The notes under the pieces: generated by a model
What the model was told of the DNA's origin: nothing
Seen by the model: the letters and a program-made list of their open reading frames with translations, nothing else
Database searches by the model: none
NCBI RefSeq assembly: GCF_900104135.1
Contig: NZ_FNIV01000005.1
Location: 107,486-171,485 of the forward strand
DNA: 64,000 nt
From: Halomonas shengliensis
Lineage (GTDB): Bacteria; Pseudomonadota; Gammaproteobacteria; Pseudomonadales; Halomonadaceae
Direction of reading: 5' to 3'
Program-made: the position numbers and the translations under genes
Shown: positions 26,858-37,301 of the stretch, piece after piece
How the letters are laid out: every line of letters begins with the position of its first letter
Position numbering within the stretch: the first letter of the stretch is position 1

Positions 26858-28189
26858 TTACGGCGCATCCTTTGCAAAGGGCACGTGAATTTCCACGCTC
26901 AGACCGCCCAGGGGGCTGTGCCCGAACTGGACCTTCCCCCCATAGCGTTTCAAGAGCTGATTCAGGATCGACAGACCCAGCCCATAGCCGGGGTGTGACT
27001 CGTCCAGGCGCCACCCGCGTTCCCCCAGGCAGGCCAAGTCGTCGTCTGCCACGCCGGGCCCATCATCCACGACACGCAGGACGAGACCACCTTCCATCAC
27101 TATCTCGCAGTGAACCTCCCGGTCGGCCCATTTGCCGGCGTTGTCCAGCACGATACCGATCATCTCCGACAGGTCCTGAGATTCGATGGGAATGCGCTGT
27201 CCGGTGCCTTCGGCTATCTCCAGGGTAAAGCGCTTGGCCGGGTAAAGGGCCCGGAACATCTCGATCAGTCTGCTGGCGTCGCGGTATGGATCGGCAAGGC
27301 GCCCGACATTTGGCCCCGCGATGCGCGAGCGTCGAAGCTCGACATCGAGCTGGGCGTGAATCTCCTCCAGGCGTTCCACCAGGCGTTGGCGACGCGTGGC
27401 ATCGATGGGGCGCGAGCCGCGCAGCACCTGAATGACCGCGGCCAGGGGTGTCTTCAGCGCGTGGGAGAGGTTGGCGACCGACTCACGGGAGCGCTGCAGG
27501 CGAGCATCGATCTCGTCCATGAAACGGTTGAGCTGCCCGACCAGACTGTCGAGTTCGGAGGGGACGTCCAGAGAGAGACGATCGCGCCTGCCGGCCTGCA
27601 GCTCGCCGAGCTGGTCGCGCAGCCGCGACAGCGGCACCATTCCTCGGCTGACGGCGAGTAGGTTGAGCACCCCCAGCAGGAGCAGCAGGCTGGCGGCGAT
27701 GCCGCCGACCCACCAGTGCAGGCGGTGCAATCCCGCCTCCACTCGGGAGAAATCCTCCCCGATCAGCAGCACCCCGGCTTGATTGTCGAGGGTGAAGGGC
27801 TGGCGAAAGACCAGCAGGTGCTGACCCGCCTCACGCACCTCGGCCAGCGACTCGCCACTGTCCAGTAATGGTCGCAGTGCCTCCTGCCAACGCGGATGGG
27901 AGGCCGAGACCTCATCGCCCAGGCGCAACACATAGAGGTGGTGGAAAATCGCGAAGCCGCGACTGGCGGAGTCCAGCACTCGCGCGGTGGCCAGGTGATC
28001 GCGGCGCAGCTGCTCGATGGCGTGATCGGCCTCGCGTTCGAGCCGTTCCCCCAGGAAGTCCCGCGCCAGGTCGTTGAGCAGGATCCCGTGCAGCAGCCAG
28101 GTCAGCCCGGTGACCAGCAGGGCGATACCCGACAGCCAGGCCAGCAAGCGGATACGCAGGCTGCGTCGGTCAATCCGCAACGAAGACAT
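26858..28189 (-). CDS. Sensor histidine kinase of the copper two-component system
   Basis: Membrane sensor kinase of 443 residues. Two membrane segments (about 15-35 and 160-180) bracket a periplasmic sensor domain, followed by HAMP. The phosphoacceptor is the His of NLSHALKTPLAAV near residue 243. The ATPase domain has N box VLDNAGKWA, G1 VVDDGPGV and G2 GYGLGLSIL. The HALKTPL form of the H box places it with PhoQ/QseC-like kinases, not classical CusS. It overlaps the response regulator gene by 20 bases. Copper sensing is inferred from context. Confidence 0.92.
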   Translation of the reverse strand: MSSLRIDRRSLRIRLLAWLSGIALLVTGLTWLLHGILLNDLARDFLGERLEREADHAIEQLRRDHLATARVLDSASRGFAIFHHLYVLRLGDEVSASHPRWQEALRPLLDSGESLAEVREAGQHLLVFRQPFTLDNQAGVLLIGEDFSRVEAGLHRLHWWVGGIAASLLLLLGVLNLLAVSRGMVPLSRLRDQLGELQAGRRDRLSLDVPSELDSLVGQLNRFMDEIDARLQRSRESVANLSHALKTPLAAVIQVLRGSRPIDATRRQRLVERLEEIHAQLDVELRRSRIAGPNVGRLADPYRDASRLIEMFRALYPAKRFTLEIAEGTGQRIPIESQDLSEMIGIVLDNAGKWADREVHCEIVMEGGLVLRVVDDGPGVADDDLACLGERGWRLDESHPGYGLGLSILNQLLKRYGGKVQFGHSPLGGLSVEIHVPFAKDAP

Positions 28190-28835
28190 AGCCCTGGCCG
28201 CGACGGGTCTGGATGCACGATTTGCCCAGGTAGCGGCGTAGCCGCGCGATATAGACCTCGATGAGATTGGGGGCCGCGGCGTCCTGCTCCAGGGCGTAGA
28301 GCTGGTTGAGCAGGTGCTCCTTGGAGAGCACCCGCCCCGGATGGTGCATGAAGTAGCGCAGCAGCACGAACTCGGTGCCCGTCAGGGGGTGCCAGGTACC
28401 ATCGGCCACTCGGACGCACTGGTTGGCCTCGTCCAGGGCAACGCCACCCAGCGACAACTGATGGGAGAGTCGCCCCGACTGGCGGCGCAACAGCGCCTTG
28501 ACCCGGGCGACAAGCTCGGCTTCGTGGAAGGGTTTGGTCAAGTAATCATCCGCGCCGCCTTCGAGCCCGACGACCTTGTCTTCCCAGGTGTCCCGAGCCG
28601 TCAGGATCAGCACCGGCAGGTCCCGGCCCGACTGTCGCCACCGCCTGAGCAGGTCGAGACCCGAGCCATCGGGAAGGCCCAGGTCCATGATCGCCAGCGC
28701 GTAGGTCTCGGTGGTCGAGAGCGCCTCGGCGTCTCTCAGGGACGCGGCCAAATCGACCCGGTAACCGTTGTCCTTGAGGGATTCGGCGAGGCTTTCGGCC
28801 AGCAGATCGTCATCTTCGAGCAGCAAGAGTTTCAT
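28170..28835 (-). CDS. OmpR-family response regulator of the copper island
   Basis: A 221-residue regulator. The receiver has LLLEDDDLL for the acidic pocket, the phosphorylated Asp in IMDLGLPDGSG (residue 51) and Lys in YLTKPFHEAEL. The C-terminal winged helix ends QTRRGQGYVFV. It is co-transcribed with the kinase and lies 9 bases after the cupredoxin gene. It probably controls this operon and the divergent one; a direct repeat CTGAA spaced 11 bases (29394-29409) in the shared promoter region could be its site. Confidence 0.93.
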   Translation of the reverse strand: MKLLLLEDDDLLAESLAESLKDNGYRVDLAASLRDAEALSTTETYALAIMDLGLPDGSGLDLLRRWRQSGRDLPVLILTARDTWEDKVVGLEGGADDYLTKPFHEAELVARVKALLRRQSGRLSHQLSLGGVALDEANQCVRVADGTWHPLTGTEFVLLRYFMHHPGRVLSKEHLLNQLYALEQDAAAPNLIEVYIARLRRYLGKSCIQTRRGQGYVFVAD

Positions 28836-28844
28836 GCGTCAGGC

Positions 28845-29345
28845 TCACTTGCCTAGCTGGATCTCCCCATACATGCCGGACTCGTAGTGGCCCGGGATGT
28901 TGCAGGCGTAGACGAGCGATTCCACGTCGACGGGTGCGGTCCACACCAGCTCCGCGGTCTCGCCGGGCGCGATGGTCACCGCCGGCATCTCGCCGCCATG
29001 GGCGCCTTCCGCCATGTCATGGCCGCCATGACCGTCGTGGCCATCGCCATGACCACTGTCTCCCATGGTCTGCATCATCTCGCGGTGCGCCTCCTGGGCC
29101 TCGGCATCGCCGATCACGAATTCATGCTGCAGGTTGCCGGTGTTGACCACCTGGAAGCGTACCGTCTCTCCAGCGGTGATGCCGAGTGTCTCGGGATCGA
29201 ACCACATGTCACCGGCCTCGACCTGGATGGTGCGGTCGACCTCGGCATCAGGCGTGGAGGAATGGGAGCCGCCATGTTCACCGGCAGCAAGGGCGGAAGT
29301 GGCGGCCAGGCCAAGGGTGATGGCCAGCAGTGACTTACGCATCAT
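28845..29345 (-). CDS. copI: Periplasmic cupredoxin, CopI-like
   Basis: A 166-residue exported protein; signal peptide 1-20 (SALAAG). The cupredoxin fold spans residues about 40-165. Type-1 copper ligands are the His of NLQHEF near residue 73 and the C-terminal Cys-His-Met of YACNIPGHYESGM. A His/Gly/Asp-rich insertion (SGHGDGHDGHGGHDMAEGAHGGEMP) extends the loop between strands. CopI-type cupredoxins in Rubrivivax, Vibrio and Marinobacter are copper-induced and needed for copper tolerance. It is the first gene of the minus-strand copper operon. Confidence 0.85.
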   Translation of the reverse strand: MMRKSLLAITLGLAATSALAAGEHGGSHSSTPDAEVDRTIQVEAGDMWFDPETLGITAGETVRFQVVNTGNLQHEFVIGDAEAQEAHREMMQTMGDSGHGDGHDGHGGHDMAEGAHGGEMPAVTIAPGETAELVWTAPVDVESLVYACNIPGHYESGMYGEIQLGK

Positions 29346-29420
29346 CGAACCTCTTTGATCGTATCAGGGGAGCCTTGGTTATACCGCAGCAACCTGAAAT
29401 GAGACTGAACTCGAAACCCC

Positions 29421-29452
29421 TTGACCCTTGTGTTACACGCAGGTTGTAGCAT
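29421..29452 (+). promoter_or_regulatory. MerR/CueR-type promoter of the divergent copper operon
   Basis: TTGACC at 29421-29426 and TAGCAT at 29447-29452 are 20 bases apart. The left part TTGACCCTTG and the spacing equal those of the promoter at 22529-22560. The dyad is weaker: ACCCTTG on the left and CGCAGGT on the right. A common copper-responsive MerR protein is inferred. Confidence 0.6.
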
Positions 29453-29553
29453 CCAGGGTTCTGACAAAGACCATGCCGAATCCCTTGTCCTGGATCATGT
29501 TGGACGACACGGCCACCGAGGCAGAATGGGGACTCGACCATGAGGATGACCGA

Positions 29554-29856
29554 ATGACCTGCAATGTTCGCTGCCTGCTGCACCTCCGAGGAGTACGCCT
29601 GTTGGCGCTGCTGCTCGCGGCTCTGCTGCTGGTCGCCAGCCTGCCCGGTCATGCGTCTATGGATGACTGCGCCGTCGACTGCGGTACCTCCCAGGTCGAG
29701 ATGCTCGATCACGCCAACGCCGATTGCGGCGCCTGTGCGGCATTGACCGCCACGCCGACTGTCCCCCGCGTCCCTCCGGATGCTCTTGCCGATCTGGTCG
29801 ACCCGGCCGTGGTCGAGTTCATCGCTGCACCACCCCGAGAACCTCCCAGATCCTGA
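29554..29856 (+). CDS. Small Cys-rich exported protein
   Basis: A 100-residue protein that I do not recognise. An N-terminal hydrophobic segment (LLALLLAALLLVASLPGHA) is a signal peptide, leaving about 70 residues. The mature part has four Cys (DDCAVDCGTSQ and ADCGACA), which could bind copper or form disulfides. GAGGA at 29542-29546 sets the start; an in-frame ATG at 29473 would lie almost at the transcription start. It is the first gene after the MerR-type promoter, ahead of a tiny membrane protein and a DUF411 protein. Confidence 0.6.
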   Translation: MTCNVRCLLHLRGVRLLALLLAALLLVASLPGHASMDDCAVDCGTSQVEMLDHANADCGACAALTATPTVPRVPPDALADLVDPAVVEFIAAPPREPPRS

Positions 29857-29929
29857 CGTCGCTCGGCTTCCCGGTAACGACATATTGGCTCGTTATCGGC
29901 GCTTCCACTGTTTCGTCAGGAGTCACACC

Positions 29930-30082
29930 ATGTACGCCAACGACTGCTTTGCCCTGATGGGTTCAATGGGCTGGATGGGCTGGCTGATGCCTCTGAGCGT
30001 TATGCTTCTGCTCGGCCTCGGCATCGCCGCTCTCGTCAAGTATCTCTTCACATCTCGTCGTTCCCGGGAGGATCGCTCATGA
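29930..30082 (+). CDS. Tiny membrane protein of the copper operon
   Basis: A 50-residue protein with one membrane segment (LMPLSVMLLLGLGIAALVKYLF), a Met/Trp-rich N-terminal part (FALMGSMGWMGWLM) and a basic tail. AGGAGT precedes the ATG. Its stop overlaps the DUF411 gene start (ATGA at 30079-30082). The Met-rich face is compatible with copper contact, but no function is known. Confidence 0.7.
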   Translation: MYANDCFALMGSMGWMGWLMPLSVMLLLGLGIAALVKYLFTSRRSREDRS

Positions 30083-30519
30083 AACGCCTTATGCCCACCC
30101 TACTTGTCTCCGGTGCGCTGCTGATCGGTGCCGGCACCGCCCAGGCGGCGTTGCCCGATGCGGCGACGCTCTACAAGAACCCCCAGTGTGGCTGCTGCGA
30201 CGAGTATGCCCGACAGCTTGAGGCGCTTGGCGTCGAGGTTGCCATCGTCGACGATGTCCCGATCGGTCAGGTCAAGGAGCGAGTCGGACTGCCCTACGGA
30301 CTGGGCTCCTGCCATACCATCGAGATGGGCGGGTATGTCATCGAGGGACACGTGCCCTTCGCGGCGGTGGAAAGGCTCTTCGAGGAGCAGCCCGATACCG
30401 ATGGCATCGGCCTGGCGGGCATGCCCATCGGCACCCCGGGTATGCCGGGACCGAAGCAGGATGACTGGAATGTCTACCAGTTTCGCGCCGGAGAAGCCCA
30501 GCCATACATGACGCTGTAG
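30079..30519 (+). CDS. DUF411 metal-binding periplasmic protein
   Basis: A 146-residue exported protein. The signal peptide ends at TAQAA. The family signature YKNPQCGCCDEYARQLEALG (residues 32-51) carries the Cys motif, GSCHTIEMGGYVIEGHVP follows near residue 76, and the C-terminus has GIGLAGMPIGTPGMPG with Met residues suited to Cu(I). DUF411 proteins are common beside copper and silver resistance genes. The exact role is unknown. A terminator follows 19 bases later. Confidence 0.88.
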   Translation: MKRLMPTLLVSGALLIGAGTAQAALPDAATLYKNPQCGCCDEYARQLEALGVEVAIVDDVPIGQVKERVGLPYGLGSCHTIEMGGYVIEGHVPFAAVERLFEEQPDTDGIGLAGMPIGTPGMPGPKQDDWNVYQFRAGEAQPYMTL

Positions 30520-30538
30520 CGTCGCAAGGTGATGATGA

Positions 30539-30570
30539 CTGCCCGGGTGATGCCTCGCCCGGGCAGCTTT
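30539..30570 (+). terminator. Terminator after the DUF411 gene
   Basis: CTGCCCGGG at 30539-30547 pairs with CCCGGGCAG at 30558-30566, followed by CTTT. It closes the plus-strand copper operon. Confidence 0.65.
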
Positions 30571-30670
30571 ACGCGTTGTCGAGTGACAAGGAAGCTGGCA
30601 TTTTCAGCTTTTGAACATCGACCTTTTTTCATTTACCCCTGTATCCCTGAACTTTCTGCTGGAGGGTGCC

Positions 30671-30754
30671 ATGGCCCGGGCCGGCCTGGAGGGGCGCAGC
30701 GATTGCCTCCTCCAGGCGCGCGACATGGCGTTTGCCATGCTGGAGGCGTCATGA
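30671..30754 (+). CDS. Possible 27-residue leader peptide coupled to the EamA gene
   Basis: A short open frame (MARAGLEGRSDCLLQARDMA and seven more residues) with TGGAGG ahead of its ATG. Its stop overlaps the EamA ATG in an ATGA junction. It resembles no family I know. It may be a coupling leader or a chance frame. Confidence 0.35.
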   Translation: MARAGLEGRSDCLLQARDMAFAMLEAS

Positions 30755-31713
30755 ACCGGACGACGCATGAGCGTTTGCTGGGCATTGCCGCCGTGCTGGT
30801 GGCCGCCATCCTGTGGGGAACCACCGGCACCGCGGCAACCTTCGCCCCGGAGGTCAGCGCCGTGGCCATCGGTGCCGCGGCCATGGGGGGCGGTGGCCTG
30901 ATGCAGGCGGCCCTCTCGGCCGGGCGGATCCGTCGCCATGCCGCCGCATTGCGCGCCCAGTGGCACTACCTGCTGCTGGGTGCCGTCGCCGTGGCGATAT
31001 ATCCCCTGGCGTTCTATGCCTCGATGCGCCTGGCCGGGGTCACCATCGGCACGGTGGTCTCCATCGGCTCGGCGCCGCTGCTCTCGGCGTTGATCCAGAC
31101 GCGCCTGGATGGGCTGCGGCTCACGCGCCGCTGGATGATCGGCGCCGGGCTGGGGCTTGCCGGCATGCTGTTGCTGGGTCTGGCCGAAGGCAGCGGCCAT
31201 GTGCCGACCGGCACCGCATCGGGGGTGATCCCCGGGGTGCTGCTGGGGCTAGTGGCTGGCCTGGCCTATGCCCTGTACTCGTGGACGGCAAGCCGCCTGA
31301 TGCAGCGCGGCATCGCGTCCCGTGCCGCCATGGGAGCCACCTTCGGAATCGGCGGCCTGCTGCTGCTGCCGGTGCTGCTGGTCACCGGGGCGCCGCTGCT
31401 GGCCTCATGGGGCAATGCCTCGGTAGGGCTCTACATGGCCCTGGTGCCGATGTTCCTGGGGTATCTCTGCTTCGGGCATGGCCTGGCGCGCATCCCCGCA
31501 AGCACCGCCACGACGATCACCCTGTTCGAGCCCGTGGTGGCGGCGGGGCTGGCCGTGGTCATCGTCGGTGAACGCCTGCCGGCAATGGGCTGGGCCGGGA
31601 TCCTGCTGATCCTGGCGTGCCTGGTGTGCATCAGCGCGCCCGTCAGGGCCGGCAGGCGGGAGCCATCCGTTGCGGTGCCCGGCGCCGAGGCGAGCCCCGA
31701 TACCCGCTCATGA
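30751..31713 (+). CDS. EamA/DMT family transporter
   Basis: Drug/metabolite transporter superfamily exporter of 320 residues with ten predicted membrane segments in two EamA repeats (AAILWGTTGTAATFAPE near residue 20; VPMFLGYLCFGHGLARIPAS near 230). The ATG at 30751 follows TGGAGG at 30741-30746; a longer frame from 30529 runs through the terminator and lacks membrane character. It sits between the copper and zinc/cadmium loci, but nothing in the protein suggests metal transport. It converges on merR. The substrate is unknown. Confidence 0.88.
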   Translation: MNRTTHERLLGIAAVLVAAILWGTTGTAATFAPEVSAVAIGAAAMGGGGLMQAALSAGRIRRHAAALRAQWHYLLLGAVAVAIYPLAFYASMRLAGVTIGTVVSIGSAPLLSALIQTRLDGLRLTRRWMIGAGLGLAGMLLLGLAEGSGHVPTGTASGVIPGVLLGLVAGLAYALYSWTASRLMQRGIASRAAMGATFGIGGLLLLPVLLVTGAPLLASWGNASVGLYMALVPMFLGYLCFGHGLARIPASTATTITLFEPVVAAGLAVVIVGERLPAMGWAGILLILACLVCISAPVRAGRREPSVAVPGAEASPDTRS

Positions 31714-31720
31714 CGTCACA

Positions 31721-32143
31721 TCAGTCGAGGCGACCTGGGGCACTCAGCGCCTCGATGATGCGACAGTTCTCGACCTTCCCGCCGGCACACTGGTCCACCA
31801 TCCGCCTGAGCTCGTCACGCAGCGCCGAGAGCCGCTGGAGCCGGGACTCCACCTTCTCCAGGTGATGCCTGGCGATGGCGTCGACCTCCTGGCAGGGCAT
31901 GTCTGGCCGGTCCGACATCGCCAGCAGTTCACGCACCGCGGGCACCGAGAAGCCGAAGTCCCGTGCATGGCGAATGAAGGTCAGCCGCCTGACGGCCTCC
32001 TCGCCGTAGCGGCGTTGACCACCCTCGGTGCGCGACGCCGCTTGCAGCAGCCCGATGCGCTCGTAGTAGCGAACCGTCTCGGGCTTGCAGCCGGCCTGCC
32101 GGGCCAGCTCCCCGATGCCCATGTCAGGACGTGTCTCCGGCAT
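31721..32143 (-). CDS. MerR-family Zn/Cd/Pb-responsive regulator
   Basis: A 140-residue activator. The winged HTH is at residues 7-45 (IGELARQAGCKPETVRYYER, GGQRRYGEEAVRRL), with a dimerisation helix to about 120. Cys residues in DMPCQEVDAI, VDQCAGG and VENCRII form the three-Cys metal site seen in ZntR/CadR/PbrR. The ATG at 32143 has GAGGAGG upstream. It is divergent from the ATPase gene and should act on the MerR-type promoter between them. Zinc, cadmium or lead cannot be separated by sequence alone. Confidence 0.9.
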   Translation of the reverse strand: MPETRPDMGIGELARQAGCKPETVRYYERIGLLQAASRTEGGQRRYGEEAVRRLTFIRHARDFGFSVPAVRELLAMSDRPDMPCQEVDAIARHHLEKVESRLQRLSALRDELRRMVDQCAGGKVENCRIIEALSAPGRLD

Positions 32144-32165
32144 CCTGATGCTCCTCCTCAATGGC

Positions 32166-32196
32166 TTGAACCTGTAGTGGCTACAGGGATTATGCT
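32166..32196 (+). promoter_or_regulatory. MerR-type promoter of the Zn/Cd/Pb ATPase
   Basis: TTGAAC at 32166-32171 and TATGCT at 32191-32196 with a 19-base spacer. The dyad CCTGTAG-TGG-CTACAGG (32171-32187) is perfect and close to known ZntR/CadR/PbrR operators. Confidence 0.85.
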
Positions 32197-32227
32197 TGGA
32201 AAGTAACGCATCACCGGGAGTGCCACC

Positions 32228-34363
<2,136 letters not shown>

Positions 34364-34574
34364 GGAGCCGCCTTGTCGAGTCGCGCCGCGGTTTCCTAGG
34401 CGGCGCACCTGGGAGAGAGCAGGGCAGCCGACCTCGCTCTCGCGCTGAATGATCCGAATGGTTTATCTGCCAAAGATATCAGGGCCTTGCTCAGCATGAC
34501 CGGCATAATGTCCCGTCCGTTAGCTGCTATGATGGCGCCACTTCGTTCGCCACCATCCCGCTGGATCTCCCGCT
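34364..34574 (+). promoter_or_regulatory. Non-coding region upstream of cobT
   Basis: This 211-base gap has an extended -10 candidate, TGCTATGAT at 34525-34533, about 40 bases before the cobT ATG. I looked for a B12 box or other riboswitch conserved core and found none. The -35 is unclear. Confidence 0.35.
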
Positions 34575-35621
34575 ATGCTCGCCGACACCCTTGCCGCCCT
34601 GACCCCCGCCGATCACGCCGCCGGCCGCCGTATGGCGTTGCACCTGGATAACCTCACCAAGCCCCCCGGCAGCCTGGGACGCCTGGAAACGCTGGCCGTG
34701 ACGCTGGCGGCGATCTCCGGCGAGGCCTCTCCCCGGGTCTCGCCTCCGGGGATGCTGGTCTTCGCCGCCGACCATGGGGTGGCCGCCGAGGGGGTCTCGG
34801 CCTTTCCCCAGGAGGTCACCGCCCAGATGGTGGCCAACTTCGTGAGCGGAGGGGCGGCGATCAACGTCTTCGCCCGCCAGGTCGGGGCACGCCTAGAGGT
34901 AATCGACGTCGGCGTGGCCGCCACGCTGCCCGGTCGGGGCGTGGTGGACGAGAAGGTGCGCCACGGCACCGCCAACATGGTCGAAGGGGACGCCATGCGC
35001 CGTGACGAGGCGGTGTCGGCCATCGAGGCGGGCATTCGTGCCGCCGAGCGGGCCATCGATGCCGGCTGCCGCTGCCTGATCGTCGGCGAGATGGGTATCG
35101 CCAATACCACGGCGAGCAGCGCCCTGCTCGCCGCGCTCAGCGAGGCGCCGGTGGCAGGCCTGATCGGCAGCGGTACCGGGCTGCCGGCCGAGCGTCTTGC
35201 CCACAAGCAGGCGATCATCGAGCGCGCCCTGGCCGCTCGTGCGCCGGATCGTGCTGACCCCTTGGACGTGCTCGCCAAGCTCGGCGGACTGGAGATCGCC
35301 GCCATGACCGGCGCCTACCTGGGCGGAGCGGCACGTCGGGTGCCGCTGCTGGTGGACGGCTTCATCGCCACGGTGGCCGCGCTGGTGGCCTGTCGACTGG
35401 GAGCCGACACCCGCGACTACCTAATCTTCGGACACCGCTCCCGCGAGCCGGGCCACGCCCATGCCCTGGCGGCCCTCGACGCGCAGCCGCTGCTCGACCT
35501 GGAGCTGTGCCTGGGGGAGGGCACCGGTGCGGCCCTGGCCTATCCGTTATTGGAGGCAGCCTGTCGTGTGCCGGCCGAGATGGCCACCTTCGACGCTATC
35601 GGCATCCACGTCGCCCCATGA
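34575..35621 (+). CDS. cobT: Nicotinate-nucleotide--dimethylbenzimidazole phosphoribosyltransferase
   Basis: Activates the lower base of cobalamin by making alpha-ribazole 5'-phosphate from 5,6-dimethylbenzimidazole and nicotinate mononucleotide. It has 348 residues, family length. Clear motifs are LTKPPGSLGRLE (near residue 28), FAADHGVAAEGVSAFP, GEMGIANTTASSAL and the C-terminal CLGEGTGAAL with the catalytic Glu. It opens a run of seven genes whose coding regions overlap or nearly touch. The stop overlaps cbiZ (ATGA). Confidence 0.96.
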   Translation: MLADTLAALTPADHAAGRRMALHLDNLTKPPGSLGRLETLAVTLAAISGEASPRVSPPGMLVFAADHGVAAEGVSAFPQEVTAQMVANFVSGGAAINVFARQVGARLEVIDVGVAATLPGRGVVDEKVRHGTANMVEGDAMRRDEAVSAIEAGIRAAERAIDAGCRCLIVGEMGIANTTASSALLAALSEAPVAGLIGSGTGLPAERLAHKQAIIERALAARAPDRADPLDVLAKLGGLEIAAMTGAYLGGAARRVPLLVDGFIATVAALVACRLGADTRDYLIFGHRSREPGHAHALAALDAQPLLDLELCLGEGTGAALAYPLLEAACRVPAEMATFDAIGIHVAP

Positions 35622-36319
35622 TGTCGGACAAGCGTCTCGCCTTCGGCCCGGGGCTTGCCCTCGAGGTCACCGCCGACTGCGTGCACCTGGCCGCCTCGCG
35701 CCCGCTGTGGACCCTGAGCAGCGCCCTGGTGGGCGGTGGCTTCGGCTGGCGGCGGCACTTCTGCAATTTCCACGTGGACAAGGGGTACGCCGGGGGCGCA
35801 CCGGCGGCGGATCTCGCCGACTGGCTGGCGGCGCGGCGGCTGCCGGAGGGCGAGAGCCTGGCGATGATGACCGCGGTGCGCCTTGAGCATCTGCGCGTGG
35901 AGGCGGGGCCGGGGGTGCTGGCCGCGGTGACCGCCGGGGCTGGCAATGCCGTGGATATCGCCGCCCCTCTGGCCGGGGACCCCCGGCCGGTGGGCACCAT
36001 CAATACCCTGCTCCTGATCGATGGTCACCTCACCGACGGCGCCCTGGTCAACGCCTGCCTGTCGGCAAGCGAGGCCAAGGTGCGCGCCCTGCACTCCCTC
36101 GGGGTGCTGGACCCCCATAGCGGCACGCCGGCCAGCGGCACCTCCACCGATTGCCTGGCGGTGGCCGCGACGCAAGTGGGCGAGCTGACCCCCTATGCCG
36201 GCTCGGGAACACGGCTCGGTCGCGCGTTGGGACAGGCGGTCTATCGGGCCACCCGCGCCTCGCTGCTGGCCTCCCGGGAGTGGCGGCAACTCCAGCAGGA
36301 GGAGGGGGCCCATGGCTGA
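35618..36319 (+). CDS. cbiZ: Adenosylcobinamide amidohydrolase
   Basis: Salvage enzyme that removes the aminopropanol tail of adenosylcobinamide to give adenosylcobyric acid, which re-enters the pathway at CbiB. It has 233 residues. GGGFGWRRHFCNFHVDKGY (near residue 40), TAGAGNAVD and SGTSTDCLAVA are CbiZ-family motifs. Its start overlaps the cobT stop and its end overlaps the cbiB start. In bacteria, cbiZ marks organisms that remodel scavenged corrinoids; that fits the absence of corrin-ring genes here. Confidence 0.93.
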   Translation: MMSDKRLAFGPGLALEVTADCVHLAASRPLWTLSSALVGGGFGWRRHFCNFHVDKGYAGGAPAADLADWLAARRLPEGESLAMMTAVRLEHLRVEAGPGVLAAVTAGAGNAVDIAAPLAGDPRPVGTINTLLLIDGHLTDGALVNACLSASEAKVRALHSLGVLDPHSGTPASGTSTDCLAVAATQVGELTPYAGSGTRLGRALGQAVYRATRASLLASREWRQLQQEEGAHG

Positions 36320-37301
36320 GCCGCTGTCGCCTGCACTGCTGGCCCTGGTGCTGGCCGCCGTGGTCCTCGACCTGACCATCGGCGACCCGCGCCGGCTGCC
36401 CCATCCGGTGGTGGGTATGGGAGCGGTGATCGTTCGGATGGAGCGCGCCTGGAACCACGGCTCCCCCCTGGCGCGCCGCCGGCGAGGAGCACTGATGACC
36501 GCCCTGGTGGTGGCGGGCAGCGCCCTGCTGGCCTGGGGCACCATCGTCCTGCTGGCGAACCTGCACCCCTGGCTGGGCTGGCTGGCGGAGGGGTGGCTGC
36601 TGGCCAGCTGCCTGGCCATTCGCGGCCTGCGCGACGCCGCCCTCTCGGTGGCGGCTCCCCTGGCCCGGGGCGACCTGCCCGCGGCGCGGCAAGCGCTCTC
36701 CCTGATCGTCGGCCGCGACACCGAGGGGCTGGACGAGGGGGAGGTGACCCGCGGGGCGGTGGAGACCGTGGCCGAGAACACGGTGGATGGCATCACCGCG
36801 CCGCTCCTCTTCGCCCTGCTGGGGGGTGCCCCGCTGGCGGTGGCCTACAAGGCGGTCAACACCCTGGATTCCATGGTGGGCTATCGCAGCGAGCGATACC
36901 GCGACTTCGGCCGGGCCTCGGCGCGGCTGGACGATGCCGCCAATTGGCTGCCGGCACGGCTCACCGCGCTGACCCTCTGGCTGGGCGCGCTCTGTCTGGC
37001 GCGCTGGGAGCGCGGCCTGCGTACCCAGGGTGCGCTGGCCGCCACTCGCCGTGAGGCGCCCCGACACCCGAGCCCTAACAGCGGCTGGCCCGAGGCCATG
37101 GTGGCCAACCTGCTGGGGGTCCAGCTCGGCGGCACCAACCGCTACCGCGGCGAGGTCTCCGAGCGCGCCCGCCTGGGGACGCCTCGGGAGCCGCTGCGCC
37201 AGGCTCATATCGGTGCGGCGATTCGCCTGATGCATGGTGGCTGGCTGGTCTTCCTCATCTTGCTGTCGGCGACGGTGCTGTTTGGAGAGACAATGTCGTG
37301 A
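36312..37301 (+). CDS. cbiB: Adenosylcobinamide-phosphate synthase
   Basis: Membrane enzyme that attaches aminopropanol phosphate to adenosylcobyric acid. It has 329 residues with four to five membrane segments. DLTIGDPRRLPHPVVGMG near the start, ETVAENTVDGITAPLLF (about residue 145) and AYKAVNTLDSMVGYR are hallmark motifs. The ATG at 36312 lies inside the end of cbiZ. It acts with CobD (aminopropanol phosphate supply) and CobQ (cobyric acid), both encoded nearby. Confidence 0.95.
   Translation: MAEPLSPALLALVLAAVVLDLTIGDPRRLPHPVVGMGAVIVRMERAWNHGSPLARRRRGALMTALVVAGSALLAWGTIVLLANLHPWLGWLAEGWLLASCLAIRGLRDAALSVAAPLARGDLPAARQALSLIVGRDTEGLDEGEVTRGAVETVAENTVDGITAPLLFALLGGAPLAVAYKAVNTLDSMVGYRSERYRDFGRASARLDDAANWLPARLTALTLWLGALCLARWERGLRTQGALAATRREAPRHPSPNSGWPEAMVANLLGVQLGGTNRYRGEVSERARLGTPREPLRQAHIGAAIRLMHGGWLVFLILLSATVLFGETMS

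Noticed and set aside
30529-30750. Longer start for the EamA gene
   Set aside because: The extension crosses the DUF411 terminator and is not membrane-like; the ATG at 30751 has a good ribosome site.
34364-34574. Cobalamin riboswitch in front of cobT
   Set aside because: No B12 box or other conserved aptamer segment is present, in contrast to the clear one before btuB.
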